DNA from: Oscillospiraceae bacterium
GTDB lineage: Bacteria > Bacillota_A > Clostridia > Oscillospirales > Oscillospiraceae
Direction: 5' to 3'
Assembly (NCBI GenBank): GCA_017939025.1
Contig: JAGBAI010000058.1
Span: forward strand, 1-29,024
Length of the DNA stretch: 29,024 bases
Every line of letters starts with the position of its first letter. The stretch's first letter is position 1. Made by a program: the position numbers and the translations under genes. Positions 1 through 7,181 of this stretch are shown one piece after another. Under the pieces are notes generated by a model. The model was not told where the DNA came from, did no database searches, and worked only from the letters and a program-made list of their open reading frames with translations.

Positions 1-1
1 G

Positions 2-679
2 AAGCACCGCTTTGATAAGCGCACCAAGGACTACGAAAACAGAGTCACAGTACCCCATCCCCACTGTGCTGTCCGTTCTCCTTCCGGCAAGCTCTTTGCA
101 GTCTGCGACAAGGGCGACTGCCATGTGTATCTGTATACCGTGGACACGGAAACAGAGGAACTGAAACTGCTTTCCCGGACCATGTCTGACGCGCCCCTAA
201 GTGAGTCCCGATACTGCGCTTTCCATCCCACCAAGCCCTTCTTCTTTGTCAACCACGAACACAGCGCCCATGGCAAAATGATGGTTTCGGCCTTTCACTA
301 TACCGAAGACGGTACGCTGACCCCAATCAACAAAGTGGATTGTCTGCCGGAGGGTTCTTCTGCTGACTGCGGACAGGGCTTCTGTATCTCCAACGACGGA
401 AAATACCTTTACAACCTGCTCAACGGCTACAATGCCGTTGCGGTTCTGAGCATCAATCAGGAAACCGGCAAGATTTCTGTGATCCAGCATATTGCCGTGG
501 AGGGTACCCACCCCCGGATCTGCGCTCTGAGCCCGGACGGACGGTTCCTGATCACTACCTGCCTTGGCGGTGAGATCGCAGTTTACCGGGTCGGAGAGGA
601 CGGACGGTTAACCAGAACTGAACACAGTGCACACCTTCGCGGCAGCGCCTATATCACGTTCTTTGATCCACATAAGTAG
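2..679 (+). CDS. Lactonase family protein (6-phosphogluconolactonase-like beta-propeller), 5' partial
   Basis: The reading frame is open from the left edge, so the N-terminus lies outside the window; about 225 residues are visible. They show the repeating blade pattern of the seven-bladed lactonase propeller (YbhE/Pgl-type family): HPHCAVRSPSGKLFAVCDKG, YCAFHPTKPFFFVNHE, CISNDGKYLYNLLNGYNAVA and ICALSPDGRFLITTCLGG, each a strand with an S/N-DG-K/R turn. Known members hydrolyse sugar lactones in the cytoplasm. The next gene, a zinc-type dehydrogenase, begins 49 bases downstream on the same strand. A sugar dehydrogenase making a lactone and a lactonase opening it would be a coherent pair, but that pairing is inference and the substrate cannot be read from the sequence. 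Confidence 0.85.
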   Translation, partial: KHRFDKRTKDYENRVTVPHPHCAVRSPSGKLFAVCDKGDCHVYLYTVDTETEELKLLSRTMSDAPLSESRYCAFHPTKPFFFVNHEHSAHGKMMVSAFHYTEDGTLTPINKVDCLPEGSSADCGQGFCISNDGKYLYNLLNGYNAVAVLSINQETGKISVIQHIAVEGTHPRICALSPDGRFLITTCLGGEIAVYRVGEDGRLTRTEHSAHLRGSAYITFFDPHK

Positions 680-728
680 GCCCAAAATGCTGGAAAATGA
701 ACGAAAGCGACGAGCAAGGAGTAAAAAA

Positions 729-1739
729 ATGAGAGCTGCAATTTATAATGGACAGAAGAATATTCATATGACAAACCTGGACACACCAATTCCGGGTGAT
801 AATGATATCGTGGTCAGAAATCTGTATGCCAGCATCTGCGGCACCGATGTGGCAGTTTATCATCACGGCCCCAATACCGGACATCAGGTCACTATGGGTG
901 GTGAGTTTGGTCACGAGATGGTATCCGAGGTTTCTGCGGTAGGCAGAAATGTAAAGGATATTCATGTGGGACAACGGGTTTACCCCTATCCCCGGCTGGC
1001 CAAGGGAGATCCCCGGCGGGCAGGCACCGTGGGTGGTTTCTCCGAATATGTACTGATTCCGAATGCCCAATGGAATCAGCAGATCTATGCTGTTCCGGAG
1101 AAAATTTCTGCCAAAGTTGCCAGCCTGATCGAACCCTTCACTGTGGGATGCCGGGCAGCCCGGAGAGGGTACCCAAACAAGGGAGAAAATGCCATCGTAT
1201 TCGGTGCAGGTACCATTGGCATCGCTGCTGCAATTTCTCTGAAGTATTTTGGCTGTGATAAGGTAATAGTATGTGACCATTCGGATTTTCGTCTGGAAAA
1301 AGCAAAGGCACTGGGCTTCCTGGTATGCAATAACAGCAAGGAAGATTTGAGACACTCTGCAATGGCGCAGTTTGGCACTGCACCTTCCCGTTTTGGTCCT
1401 ACTGCAGATGTGGATATCTACATTGATGCCGCGGGAGCGCCCTCCATTTTGGAAATCTACCAGGCTATGGGAAAAATTGAAAGCCGTCTGGTAGTAGTTG
1501 CGGTGCTTGCAGGTATGCGTCCGGTCAATATTCTGGAAATGACCTATTCTCAGCACGCGATCATCGGCTCCGGCGGCTACAATCCGGAAGATGTGGAGGA
1601 TGTTTTTGCTATCATGGAGAGCGGAAAATGGAATATTGAATCCATTATCACTGACGAATATCCCTGGGAACAGCTGCCCTTAGCCATTGAACGTGCTGCC
1701 GATGTGGAGCATGCTTTGAATGTTGTGATACACTATTAA
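729..1739 (+). CDS. Zinc-type medium-chain alcohol/polyol dehydrogenase
   Basis: 336 residues. The frame is open further upstream, but ATG 729 is chosen because AAGGAG lies 8 bases before it and MRAAIYNG is a normal start for the family. N-terminal GroES-like domain with catalytic zinc ligands: Cys37 in CGTD, His62-Glu63 in GHE and Glu135 in IEPF. The Rossmann domain has GAGTIG at 159-164, followed by a strand ending in D (VIVCD), which suggests NAD(H) preference. The structural-zinc lobe with its four cysteines, usual in sorbitol and threonine dehydrogenases, is absent; the segment at about 85-105 has none. Probably oxidises a sugar or polyol, possibly feeding the lactonase upstream (inference). 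A strong terminator follows. Confidence 0.85.
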   Translation: MRAAIYNGQKNIHMTNLDTPIPGDNDIVVRNLYASICGTDVAVYHHGPNTGHQVTMGGEFGHEMVSEVSAVGRNVKDIHVGQRVYPYPRLAKGDPRRAGTVGGFSEYVLIPNAQWNQQIYAVPEKISAKVASLIEPFTVGCRAARRGYPNKGENAIVFGAGTIGIAAAISLKYFGCDKVIVCDHSDFRLEKAKALGFLVCNNSKEDLRHSAMAQFGTAPSRFGPTADVDIYIDAAGAPSILEIYQAMGKIESRLVVVAVLAGMRPVNILEMTYSQHAIIGSGGYNPEDVEDVFAIMESGKWNIESIITDEYPWEQLPLAIERAADVEHALNVVIHY

Positions 1740-1840
1740 CTATCTCAGCAGATTCGTATAAGCTGTGCAGTATATAACTGCAGTTACCGTTTAACCAAAT
1801 TACACACTAATTCTTCATTTCTTCCTCAGAAATGAAGACA

Positions 1841-1885
1841 GGCCACCATCCTAAAGAGATGGTGGCCTTATGCTTTTTCTTTTTT
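1841..1885 (+). terminator. Rho-independent terminator after the dehydrogenase
   Basis: A perfect 10-bp stem, GGCCACCATC (1841-1850) with GATGGTGGCC (1858-1867), has a 7-base loop and is followed by a T-rich tail. A second perfect 9-bp hairpin, CTTCATTTC (1813-1821) with GAAATGAAG (1829-1837), lies just upstream. No T-run is present in the minus orientation, so it mainly serves the plus-strand gene. Confidence 0.85.
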
Positions 1886-1903
1886 ACGACACTTTGACAG
1901 GGA

Positions 1904-3985
1904 TCACTGCGGCAGCAGATTTGTCATGCTGTGAAGCGTCACACCCAGGGTGGAGGTATTATGCAGCAACGCAGAAGTTGCAGGGGGCAGGATGCCGATT
2001 GCACCCAGGGCAATCAGTGCGCCGTTGAAGCCCAGCACAAACCGGTAATTCTGTGCGATCCGGTGCTGCAGCCCTGTGGAGATCTTTCGTAAGGTCACCA
2101 GCTCCTGAAGGTCTTCTGCGGAGAAGGTAATGTCTGCGATCTCCCGGGCGATGGCAGCACCGCCCTTAATAGCAATGCCTGTATCCGCCGCGGACAGGGC
2201 AGGGGAGTCGTTGATGCCGTCACCCACCATGATCACCGTGCGGCCTTCCACCATTTCTTTTTCCACATAGCGGGATTTATCCTCGGGCATAACACCGGAA
2301 TACCAGGTGTCCACGCCCACAGCTTTTGCCACAGCAGCAGCGGTGCATTCGTTGTCTCCGGTCATCATGATGATTTTGCGGATGCCCAGATTCTTCAGTT
2401 CCTTCAGTACCTCCGGGGCTTCCGGCTTCAGTGGGTCAAAAATGCAGATGACACCGGCAAGAACGCCGCCCACAGCCAGATACAGCTGGGAATATTCGCT
2501 GGGGATAGAATGGAACTTTTCCTGTTCTTCTAAAGGAATCTGACAACCTTCATCTTCAAAAACAAAGTGATGGCTGCCGATGACCACCTTTTGCCCGTCA
2601 ATATAGCTGGCGATGCCGTGGGCCACCACATACTCCGGTTTGGTGTGCATTTCTTCATGATCCAGCCCCCGATCGATGGCGGCTTTCAGAACGGCATTTG
2701 CCATGGAGTGGAAGTAGTGCTCCTCCAGACAGGCAGCGATCCGCAGTACCCGGTCTTCTTCCCAATCACCAAAAGGCACCACATCCACCACTCTGGGACA
2801 GGCATAGGTCAGGGTGCCGGTCTTGTCAAAAACAATGGTATCGGCTTTGGCGACGACCTCCAGATACTTGCCGCCCTTAACGGTGATGTGGTAATCACCG
2901 CACTCCCGCATAGCGGACAGCACTGCCAGGGGCATGGACAGCTTCAGAGCACAGGAGAAGTCCACCATCAGAATGGAAATCGCCCGGGTCACATTCCGGG
3001 TCAGAAGATATGTCAGTGCCGTTCCTGCCAGAGAGAAGGGAACCAGCTTGTCGGCAAGATCCAGGGCCCGGTCTTCCGTGTTGGATTTCAGCTTTTCACA
3101 TTCCTCGATCATGGCAACGATCTGATCGTACCGGCTGGTGCCCTGGCTCAGATCCACCCGCATAATGCATTCGCCTTCCTCCACCACACTGCCGGCATAG
3201 ACGAAGGAACCTTCCCGCTTGTGTACCGCCATGGATTCACCGGTAAGAGAGGCCTGATTGACGCTGGAATCCCCCTCCACCACACGGCCGTCCAGGGGAA
3301 TGACACTTCCGGTGCGGACGCAGATCACATCGCCTACCTTGACCTGGCTTAAGGGAACCAGGACCTCGCTGCCCTCTTCCGTCCGCAGCCAAGCCCGGTC
3401 AACATTCAGGGACATGCTCCGGGCCAGGTCGCTGAGGGCTTTCTTCCGGGTCCATTCCTCCAGCTCTTCCGAAAGCCGCAGCATGAACATAACAGAACTT
3501 GCCGTAGCGTGGTCACCCCGGAGGATGGAAATGCCGATGGACAGGGCATCGAGAATGGATACATCCATCTTCCGTTTCAGGATGCATTTGATGCCCTTCC
3601 AGATAAAGCGGATGGAATTATAAACCGTCAGCACATTGCGGGCAATGGCAGGCAGGAAGATCCGGTTAAAGGCCCGAAGGCTGACCATCCGGAGGATCCG
3701 CTCCTGATAATACCGGCCCAGAGCTCTGCCGCTGCTTTCCGGGGTGGATTCCACCAAAGCTTCCCGGTCAAATTGGAAGGCGGCTATGGCTTTGATCACT
3801 TCCTCCCGGCTGCCGTCATACTGGATGACCATATCGCAGGTACGCTCATAAACCTTGGCGTGCTGAATCACCGGACTGGCATTCAGATAGTTTTCCAGCT
3901 GATCCGCTTCCTCCAGGGACATGCGGTTGACCATGGCGTGAAGCCGGATACGGCCCTTACATTCGTGCAGGATCTTACATCTCAT
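1904..3985 (-). CDS. P1B-type metal ATPase with FSCAL motif (P1B-6 / FezB-like candidate)
   Basis: 693 residues. P-type landmarks in order: TGES at 248-251, phosphorylation site DKTGT with Asp387, MTGDN at 541-545, GDGIND at 588-593, and a C-terminal membrane pair containing HNTSTL. The transmembrane metal motif is FSCAL (343-347) where Cu/Zn pumps have CPC. The N-terminal domain (1-75) resembles a degenerate HMA fold: it has basic GRIRLH at 11-16 and no CxxC. The nucleotide-domain HP dipeptide is His426-Ser427. As I recall the family literature, an SCA-type motif marks group P1B-6, which includes the ferrosome ATPase FezB; I could not verify this. Start: GAGGTAA precedes the ATG. It lies last in a cluster with a GxxxG membrane protein and a 26-residue peptide, under an operator-bearing promoter. 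A generic heavy-metal exporter is the alternative. Confidence 0.88.
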   Translation of the reverse strand: MRCKILHECKGRIRLHAMVNRMSLEEADQLENYLNASPVIQHAKVYERTCDMVIQYDGSREEVIKAIAAFQFDREALVESTPESSGRALGRYYQERILRMVSLRAFNRIFLPAIARNVLTVYNSIRFIWKGIKCILKRKMDVSILDALSIGISILRGDHATASSVMFMLRLSEELEEWTRKKALSDLARSMSLNVDRAWLRTEEGSEVLVPLSQVKVGDVICVRTGSVIPLDGRVVEGDSSVNQASLTGESMAVHKREGSFVYAGSVVEEGECIMRVDLSQGTSRYDQIVAMIEECEKLKSNTEDRALDLADKLVPFSLAGTALTYLLTRNVTRAISILMVDFSCALKLSMPLAVLSAMRECGDYHITVKGGKYLEVVAKADTIVFDKTGTLTYACPRVVDVVPFGDWEEDRVLRIAACLEEHYFHSMANAVLKAAIDRGLDHEEMHTKPEYVVAHGIASYIDGQKVVIGSHHFVFEDEGCQIPLEEQEKFHSIPSEYSQLYLAVGGVLAGVICIFDPLKPEAPEVLKELKNLGIRKIIMMTGDNECTAAAVAKAVGVDTWYSGVMPEDKSRYVEKEMVEGRTVIMVGDGINDSPALSAADTGIAIKGGAAIAREIADITFSAEDLQELVTLRKISTGLQHRIAQNYRFVLGFNGALIALGAIGILPPATSALLHNTSTLGVTLHSMTNLLPQ

Positions 3986-4000
3986 TGGATTACCTCACAT

Positions 4001-4038
4001 AAAAAGAAGCAGGCCGTCCGCATTTTCGCAGACGGCCT
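4001..4038 (-). terminator. Intercistronic terminator/attenuator before the ATPase gene
   Basis: Inverted repeat AGGCCGTC (4011-4018) with GACGGCCT (4031-4038), 12-base loop. In the minus direction it is followed by GCTTCTTTTT. It sits between the DUF6110-like gene and the ATPase, so it probably lets only part of the transcripts reach the ATPase. Confidence 0.65.
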
Positions 4039-4050
4039 GACAATTCCAAC

Positions 4051-4320
4051 TTATTCGCCGATGGTTTCCTCGTTGTTTTCGACGTACTGTTCTTCCGCTG
4101 CTGCCCGGGCTTCGTTGATCTCCTTGGCCTCTGCCAGAATGTCCTCGCAGTTTTCCTGCAGAGTGGTGGCAGTTTCCATAACGCAGTCCTTCATTCTCAG
4201 GGCAGCGGCAGTGGTATGGACATAGACCTTTTTGGCATCCTTACTGGTCAGAATTTTGATACCGGCGCTGCCAAACAGAGCGCCACCCACAAAAGCAGCC
4301 AATTTTCCCCAACCAAACAT
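4051..4320 (-). CDS. DUF6110-like membrane-anchored small protein
   Basis: 89 residues. Residues 5-24 form a hydrophobic helix with a GALFG (GxxxG) packing motif. A polar helical segment rich in Ala, Glu and Lys follows (about 30-85) and ends acidic. I recognise it as DUF6110-like, a family seen beside metal P-type ATPases in Clostridia; its biochemical role is not known to me. GAGGAG sits ahead of the ATG. It lies between the 26-residue peptide gene and the ATPase on the same strand, with a hairpin terminator separating it from the ATPase. By analogy with small GxxxG-bearing proteins described in ferrosome clusters it could be a compartment-membrane or ATPase-partner protein (inference). Confidence 0.72.
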   Translation of the reverse strand: MFGWGKLAAFVGGALFGSAGIKILTSKDAKKVYVHTTAAALRMKDCVMETATTLQENCEDILAEAKEINEARAAAEEQYVENNEETIGE

Positions 4321-4342
4321 AACATTGATCTCCTCTTCTATT

Positions 4343-4423
4343 TTACTTATGCTTATAGCCGGTGTACATCATCATGATCATACTGATCACAGCGCACCAG
4401 GCCCAAAACTTATGCTGTTTCAT
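4343..4423 (-). CDS. 26-residue single-pass membrane peptide
   Basis: A short gene: start MKQHKFWAWCAV, end MYTGYKHK, stop TAA. A good Shine-Dalgarno (AAGGAG, 9 bases from the ATG) supports translation. A basic N-terminus is followed by one hydrophobic Met-rich helix (about 6-20) and a basic YKHK tail. It resembles the DUF6219-type mini-proteins I associate with Clostridia (memory, not verified). It is the first gene after the operator-controlled promoter at 4447-4475 and is followed by the DUF6110-like gene and the ATPase. A small regulatory or structural partner of the ATPase is a reasonable guess; its function is unknown. Confidence 0.7.
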   Translation of the reverse strand: MKQHKFWAWCAVISMIMMMYTGYKHK

Positions 4424-4438
4424 AACATATCACTCCTT

Positions 4439-4475
4439 GTTAGTCTAGGATAACAAGAAAAAGGCGGAATGTCAA
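4439..4475 (-). promoter_or_regulatory. Promoter and overlapping DtxR-type operator of the ATPase locus
   Basis: On the minus strand, -35 TTGACA (4470-4475), 17-base spacer, -10 TATCCT (4447-4452). The palindrome GTTAGTCTAGGATAAC (4439-4454) covers the whole -10. It is a variant of the GTTAGC-N4-GCTAAC operator found at feoA, feoB and the regulator genes, and it shares the GATAAC half with the site at 10499-10514. Binding here would block transcription. Confidence 0.7.
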
Positions 4476-4499
4476 GAATTATTCGTTAGAATATGGAAA

Positions 4500-4820
4500 T
4501 TACCGCATCCTTCTGTGGTAGGCAAAGATATGAATCGCAAGAAAGAAGACCAGGGCAATGGAAATACAGCGGTGGAGGATCAGAATCACCGGAACATGGT
4601 CAAGAATCATGCCAAGCAGTCCGGAGGCAAAGGAAATCAGGATCAATCCCAACAGCAGCCAGCGCTTCATGCCAAGTTTCTTTCGGTAAGTAACGGTATG
4701 TACGATACTCAGCAGCAGAAATATCACGGATGCCAGCTTGTGGATATGGATGCCGGTCAGAGGCACCATGATGGTGACAAGAAAGCTAACCAGCAGGGCA
4801 ATGTTCAGAAATCTTTTCAT
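4500..4820 (-). CDS. Four-helix membrane protein with conserved histidines (DUF4405/cytochrome b-like)
   Basis: 106 residues with four predicted membrane helices (about 5-22, 27-44, 53-71, 81-98). Histidines lie at helix ends: GIHIHKLAS, SIVHTVTY, DHVP, LHRC and AIHIFAYHRR. This arrangement resembles small haem-binding four-helix proteins of the DUF4405/ferric-reductase-like type, suggesting transmembrane electron transfer; haem binding is inferred only. The start overlaps the previous stop by four bases (ATGA), so it is translationally coupled to the YbaN-like gene. It is the last gene of the six-gene operon. No terminator is visible before the next promoter at 4475, so readthrough into the ATPase locus is possible. 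Confidence 0.7.
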   Translation of the reverse strand: MKRFLNIALLVSFLVTIMVPLTGIHIHKLASVIFLLLSIVHTVTYRKKLGMKRWLLLGLILISFASGLLGMILDHVPVILILHRCISIALVFFLAIHIFAYHRRMR

Positions 4821-5209
4821 GCGGACATTGCCTCCGCAGTGGGAATGGTCTTAACTCCCCAAATGAAATAGATAATATGGAAAGCCCACACACAGCCCAA
4901 AACAATGCAACCAGTAACAATGCCCTTCAGACCCATCATGATAAAGCCGACACTCATCAGCAGTGTAACCGTGATCATAATCCGAATCTTGGTTTTCCAG
5001 GTCATACCCCGGCCAGCTACATAGTCTTCCAGATTGTCCTTATAGAGCTTGGTGCTCTTGAACCAGCGGTCCAGTTTCTCAGAACTTCTTGCGAAGCAGA
5101 AGGCTGCCAGCATCAGAAACGGGAAGGCAGGCAGCATGGGTACCACTGCACCTACGGCACCAAGGCCCACACCGATACAACCTAAGATGATATACAGCAA
5201 TTTTTTCAT
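4817..5209 (-). CDS. YbaN family (DUF454) inner-membrane protein
   Basis: 130 residues. The N-terminal helix GCIGVGLGAVGAVVPMLP is followed by PFLMLAAFCFARSS and a soluble loop with KLDRWF and a basic-polar stretch, then two more helices (about 75-120). The GxxGxxxPxLPxxPFLLLAAxxFxRSS pattern is diagnostic of DUF454/YbaN. The biochemical function of the family is unknown. It overlaps the upstream YgbA-type gene by four bases (ATGA) and the downstream gene by four bases. Membership of an operator-controlled operon headed by a DtxR-type regulator suggests a role in metal or haem homeostasis here (inference). Confidence 0.85.
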   Translation of the reverse strand: MKKLLYIILGCIGVGLGAVGAVVPMLPAFPFLMLAAFCFARSSEKLDRWFKSTKLYKDNLEDYVAGRGMTWKTKIRIMITVTLLMSVGFIMMGLKGIVTGCIVLGCVWAFHIIYFIWGVKTIPTAEAMSA

Positions 5210-5541
5210 GTGTTTTTCTCCATTCGTCTTTTTTCTTTCTTGGATTCTATGACATGACGGATCGCCATAACGGGATGATAAAAGATCATCCTGGGGCCGG
5301 AGAAACGCATGACTTCCCGGATTTTTTCACGCATGTCTTTTTTGTAGCAATGTACTTTGCAGTTGGAACAGAAGGTTTTTGTCTCCATGAAGGGGCATTT
5401 ATCGCTGCGCTGCCTGGCATAGGCATCCAGCGCGGCACAATCGGGGCAAAGTTCTTTGCTACCGTGCTTTTTGCGGCAGTAGATGGCGATCATCAGGGAA
5501 ACGGTTTCCTTTTCCCGTTCCCGCTTGGTTTTCACATCCAT
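5206..5541 (-). CDS. Nitrous oxide-stimulated promoter family protein (YgbA-type)
   Basis: 111 residues with ordered cysteines: MIAIYCRKKH, ELCPDC, KCPF, TFCSNCKVHCY, followed by basic MRFSGPRMIFYHP. The order YC...CpxC...C(P)...CxxCxxHCY and the GPRM..YHP tail are the signature of the YgbA_NO family (nitrous oxide-stimulated promoter protein). The E. coli member belongs to the nitric-oxide-responsive NsrR regulon; its exact activity is unsettled. The cysteine/histidine set suggests Fe-S or zinc binding. The start codon overlaps the stop of the ABC transporter gene (TGATG), so translation is coupled. Placement in a DtxR-type operon hints at iron or Fe-S repair functions (inference). Confidence 0.85.
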   Translation of the reverse strand: MDVKTKREREKETVSLMIAIYCRKKHGSKELCPDCAALDAYARQRSDKCPFMETKTFCSNCKVHCYKKDMREKIREVMRFSGPRMIFYHPVMAIRHVIESKKEKRRMEKNT

Positions 5542-7181
5542 CAGCTCATCCTCCCGTGTTCCACAGAATATACCGTATCCGCAATGCCCATAGTGGATTT
5601 CCGATGGGAGACCAGCACCACAGTTTTATCGGCACACTCCTGGTGGAGGGATTTGAGAATCACAGCTTCATTGAGGCTGTCCAGATTGGAGGTGGGTTCA
5701 TCCAGCAGCATAAAAGGAGCATCATGGAGGAAGGCTCTTGCCAGACCCAGCCGCTGCCGTTCGCCGCCGGAGAGGGTGTCGCCCAGCTCGCCGACTTCCG
5801 TGTCGTAGCCTTTCGGCAAGGACATGATGAAGTCATGAACGGAAGCTTTTTGGCACGCAGCAATGATTTCGTCATCCGTTGCATCCAGCTTGGCAATACG
5901 CAGGTTGTTGCGTATAGAGTCATGGAACAGGTGGGTCTCCTGTGTCACAAAGCTTTCCATTTCCCGCAGATTGGATGTATTGATGTCATCCACATTCTTG
6001 CCGGAAATTTTGACTTCGCCCTGTGCTACAGCCCAGAAGCGCATAAAAAGCTTCAGCAGTGTGGATTTGCCGGAACCGGAGCGTCCGTTGATGCCGATGA
6101 TCTGATTCTCTGGGATGGTCACAGAGAAGTTATCCAGAATGGTTTCTTCTCCGTAAGCAAAGGTCACATTCTCAGCGGCAGCTCCGTGGAATTGTACCGC
6201 TTCCTTACCGGTGATTTCCTCCACCACAGGGCTTTCGTCCAGAATATCCAGTACCCGATTACCTGCGGCAAAGGTATTCTGGAGGGTGCTGCCCAGCGCA
6301 GCCAGGGCAACCACCGGACCAAAGGAACTCATGAGAGCAAGGGTAGCGATCAGACAGCCTTCAAATCCCACAAGGGAGGCAGACAGGAACAGCATGGCAA
6401 GGTCAAACACAAGAATCACCGTGTTGGTCACGGCGGTGTTCCGGCCTGCGGTGCGCTTCATCCGCTCCTCGTCCCGGGATAAATTGTCGGTCCGGGCATT
6501 CATATCTGCCATCCGTTTTTCGCCCTGACCGTATTGCAGGGTTTCGGAAAGACCTCTCAGGCTGTCCAGCACAAAAGAACTAAGCTCACCGGATTTGGTG
6601 CGGAAGCGAATGCCGTCATCGCCGCTGAGCTTGGAAGTAACCAGCGGAATGCTTATGCCGACAGTAGCATAAGCAGCAAGGGTCAGAATGCCCAATGCCA
6701 CATGGTAGCTGCCGATAAAGCAGACCATGATGATACAGAACAGGAACGCAATGGCGATGGGAGAAATGGTGTGGGCATAGAACACTTCCAGCAGTTCGAT
6801 GTCGGAGGTGATGATGGAGATCAGGTTGCCCTTGTCCTTGCCCTCCAGCTTGGCAGGGCAGAGCCTGCGGAGCGCGCCGAACACCTTATCCCGGATCAGC
6901 GCCAGCAGCTTAAAGGCGATGAAATGGTTGCAGGCCTGCTCCGCGTACCGCAGGAAGCCCCGCACCAGAGCGAAAATCAGCACCGCACCAAAGAGAACAC
7001 CCAAACCCATGGACCATTCCGGGTGGAGCACATAAAGAATCGCATAACCGCCGAAAACGGTGATAAAAGCGGCGCACAGGTGGCCGATGAGGCCCATGGT
7101 GATGGCAAGAATCATATAGCCGGTAAGTGGCTTTACAAGGCCGATGAGCCGTGTCATAATTTGAAATCCATTTCTTTTCAA
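5541..7181 (-). CDS. ABC transporter permease-ATPase, second half of a heterodimer (CydC-like)
   Basis: 546 residues from a TTG start. An N-terminal six-helix exporter-type membrane domain (about 10-310) is fused to an ATPase with Walker A GRSGSGKST (about 366), LSGGERQR (about 467) and LLDEPTSNLD. TTG 7181 is favoured: AGGAGG lies 9 bases before it, it overlaps the previous stop (TTGA), and the in-frame ATG at 7157 has a weak ribosome site. With the preceding gene it forms a heterodimer. The fold matches CydDC, but YbtPQ and IrtAB, which import siderophores with the same fold, are also under iron regulators; the DtxR-type gene and operators here make iron-chelate or haem-related transport more likely than cytochrome assembly (inference). 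Confidence 0.88.
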   Translation of the reverse strand: MKRNGFQIMTRLIGLVKPLTGYMILAITMGLIGHLCAAFITVFGGYAILYVLHPEWSMGLGVLFGAVLIFALVRGFLRYAEQACNHFIAFKLLALIRDKVFGALRRLCPAKLEGKDKGNLISIITSDIELLEVFYAHTISPIAIAFLFCIIMVCFIGSYHVALGILTLAAYATVGISIPLVTSKLSGDDGIRFRTKSGELSSFVLDSLRGLSETLQYGQGEKRMADMNARTDNLSRDEERMKRTAGRNTAVTNTVILVFDLAMLFLSASLVGFEGCLIATLALMSSFGPVVALAALGSTLQNTFAAGNRVLDILDESPVVEEITGKEAVQFHGAAAENVTFAYGEETILDNFSVTIPENQIIGINGRSGSGKSTLLKLFMRFWAVAQGEVKISGKNVDDINTSNLREMESFVTQETHLFHDSIRNNLRIAKLDATDDEIIAACQKASVHDFIMSLPKGYDTEVGELGDTLSGGERQRLGLARAFLHDAPFMLLDEPTSNLDSLNEAVILKSLHQECADKTVVLVSHRKSTMGIADTVYSVEHGRMS

